64,000 nucleotides of DNA from Cyanidium caldarium. Lineage: Eukaryota > Rhodophyta > Bangiophyceae > Cyanidiales > Cyanidiaceae. Both the position numbers and the translations under genes were made by a program. The stretch covers positions 496,001 through 560,000 of the forward strand of contig JANCYW010000003.1 in assembly GCA_026184775.1 (NCBI GenBank). Direction: 5' to 3'. The notes under the pieces are model-generated. The model was given only the letters and a program-made list of their open reading frames with translations. It did not search any database and was not told the DNA's origin. Shown in pieces: positions 63,988 through 64,000 of the stretch; position 1 is the stretch's first letter; every line of letters starts with the position of its first letter.

Positions 63988-64000
63988 GAACGCCACCGGC

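Overview
This window reads as nuclear DNA of a compact, intron-poor, GC-rich photosynthetic eukaryote. About 45 protein genes fill 64 kb, nearly all as one uninterrupted frame, with intergenic gaps mostly of 10 to 400 bp. The gene set is eukaryotic (ARF1, RPB10, eL6, eS21, IMP4, RPF2, WDR12, AP-3 delta, PEX19, COP9 subunit 3, cornichon, ORMDL). It also carries algal/plant plastid-type genes (EGY-type site-2 protease, DUF1995, DUF4535, acetylornithine aminotransferase with a leader). Together with unfused proB and proA, a stand-alone riboflavin reductase and an inositol hexakisphosphate kinase, this fits a cyanidiophyte red alga (Cyanidioschyzon/Cyanidium relatives). That assignment is inference from gene content and density. 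No rRNA, tRNA, CRISPR or mobile element was recognised.

Layout. 1-4.9 kb: 3' end processing and core genes (CPSF100 fragment, ribosomal protein eL6, RBBP6/Mpe1-like, ARF1). 5-16 kb: inositol pyrophosphate kinase, a disordered protein, IMP4, COP9 subunit 3, COQ6, PGM2-type sugar phosphate mutase. 16-28.3 kb: maspardin-like protein, DUF1995, a small coiled-coil frame, acetylornithine aminotransferase, HMCES/SRAP protein, PICOT-type glutaredoxin, DUF4535, an EEP-fold hydrolase, FANCL, RPF2, RPB10. 28.6-43.3 kb: a RHD3/Sey1-like GTPase, riboflavin reductase, a coiled-coil protein, eS21, WDR82/Swd2, an Ldh_2-family protein, EGY protease, an MFS transporter, WDR12, cornichon, an SF3B4-like RRM protein. 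43.5-48.9 kb: a RuvC-like nuclease, a STN1-like telomere protein, an unrecognised 567-residue protein, PEX19, ORMDL. 49.4-64 kb: glutamate 5-kinase, AP-3 delta, lipoate-protein ligase, peptidyl-tRNA hydrolase, glutamyl phosphate reductase, P5C dehydrogenase, galactose-1-phosphate uridylyltransferase, a coiled-coil protein and an Orn/Lys/Arg decarboxylase.

Themes. Proline metabolism is unusually close together: both synthesis enzymes and the final catabolic dehydrogenase lie within 10.6 kb, with acetylornithine aminotransferase and an amino-acid decarboxylase elsewhere in the window. Genome maintenance is well represented: FANCL, HMCES, a RuvC-like nuclease and a STN1-like protein, the last two divergent across 83 bp. 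Three proteins have relatives in the yeast cleavage and polyadenylation factor (CPSF100, RBBP6/Mpe1, WDR82/Swd2). Several family members have lost hallmark parts: the maspardin nucleophile position is Gly, the Ldh_2 protein lacks two signature His, the RHD3-like GTPase shows no membrane hairpin, and the RBBP6-like protein shows no RING. Most neighbours are divergent or convergent, so the intergenic gaps are probably shared bidirectional promoters or shared 3' regions.
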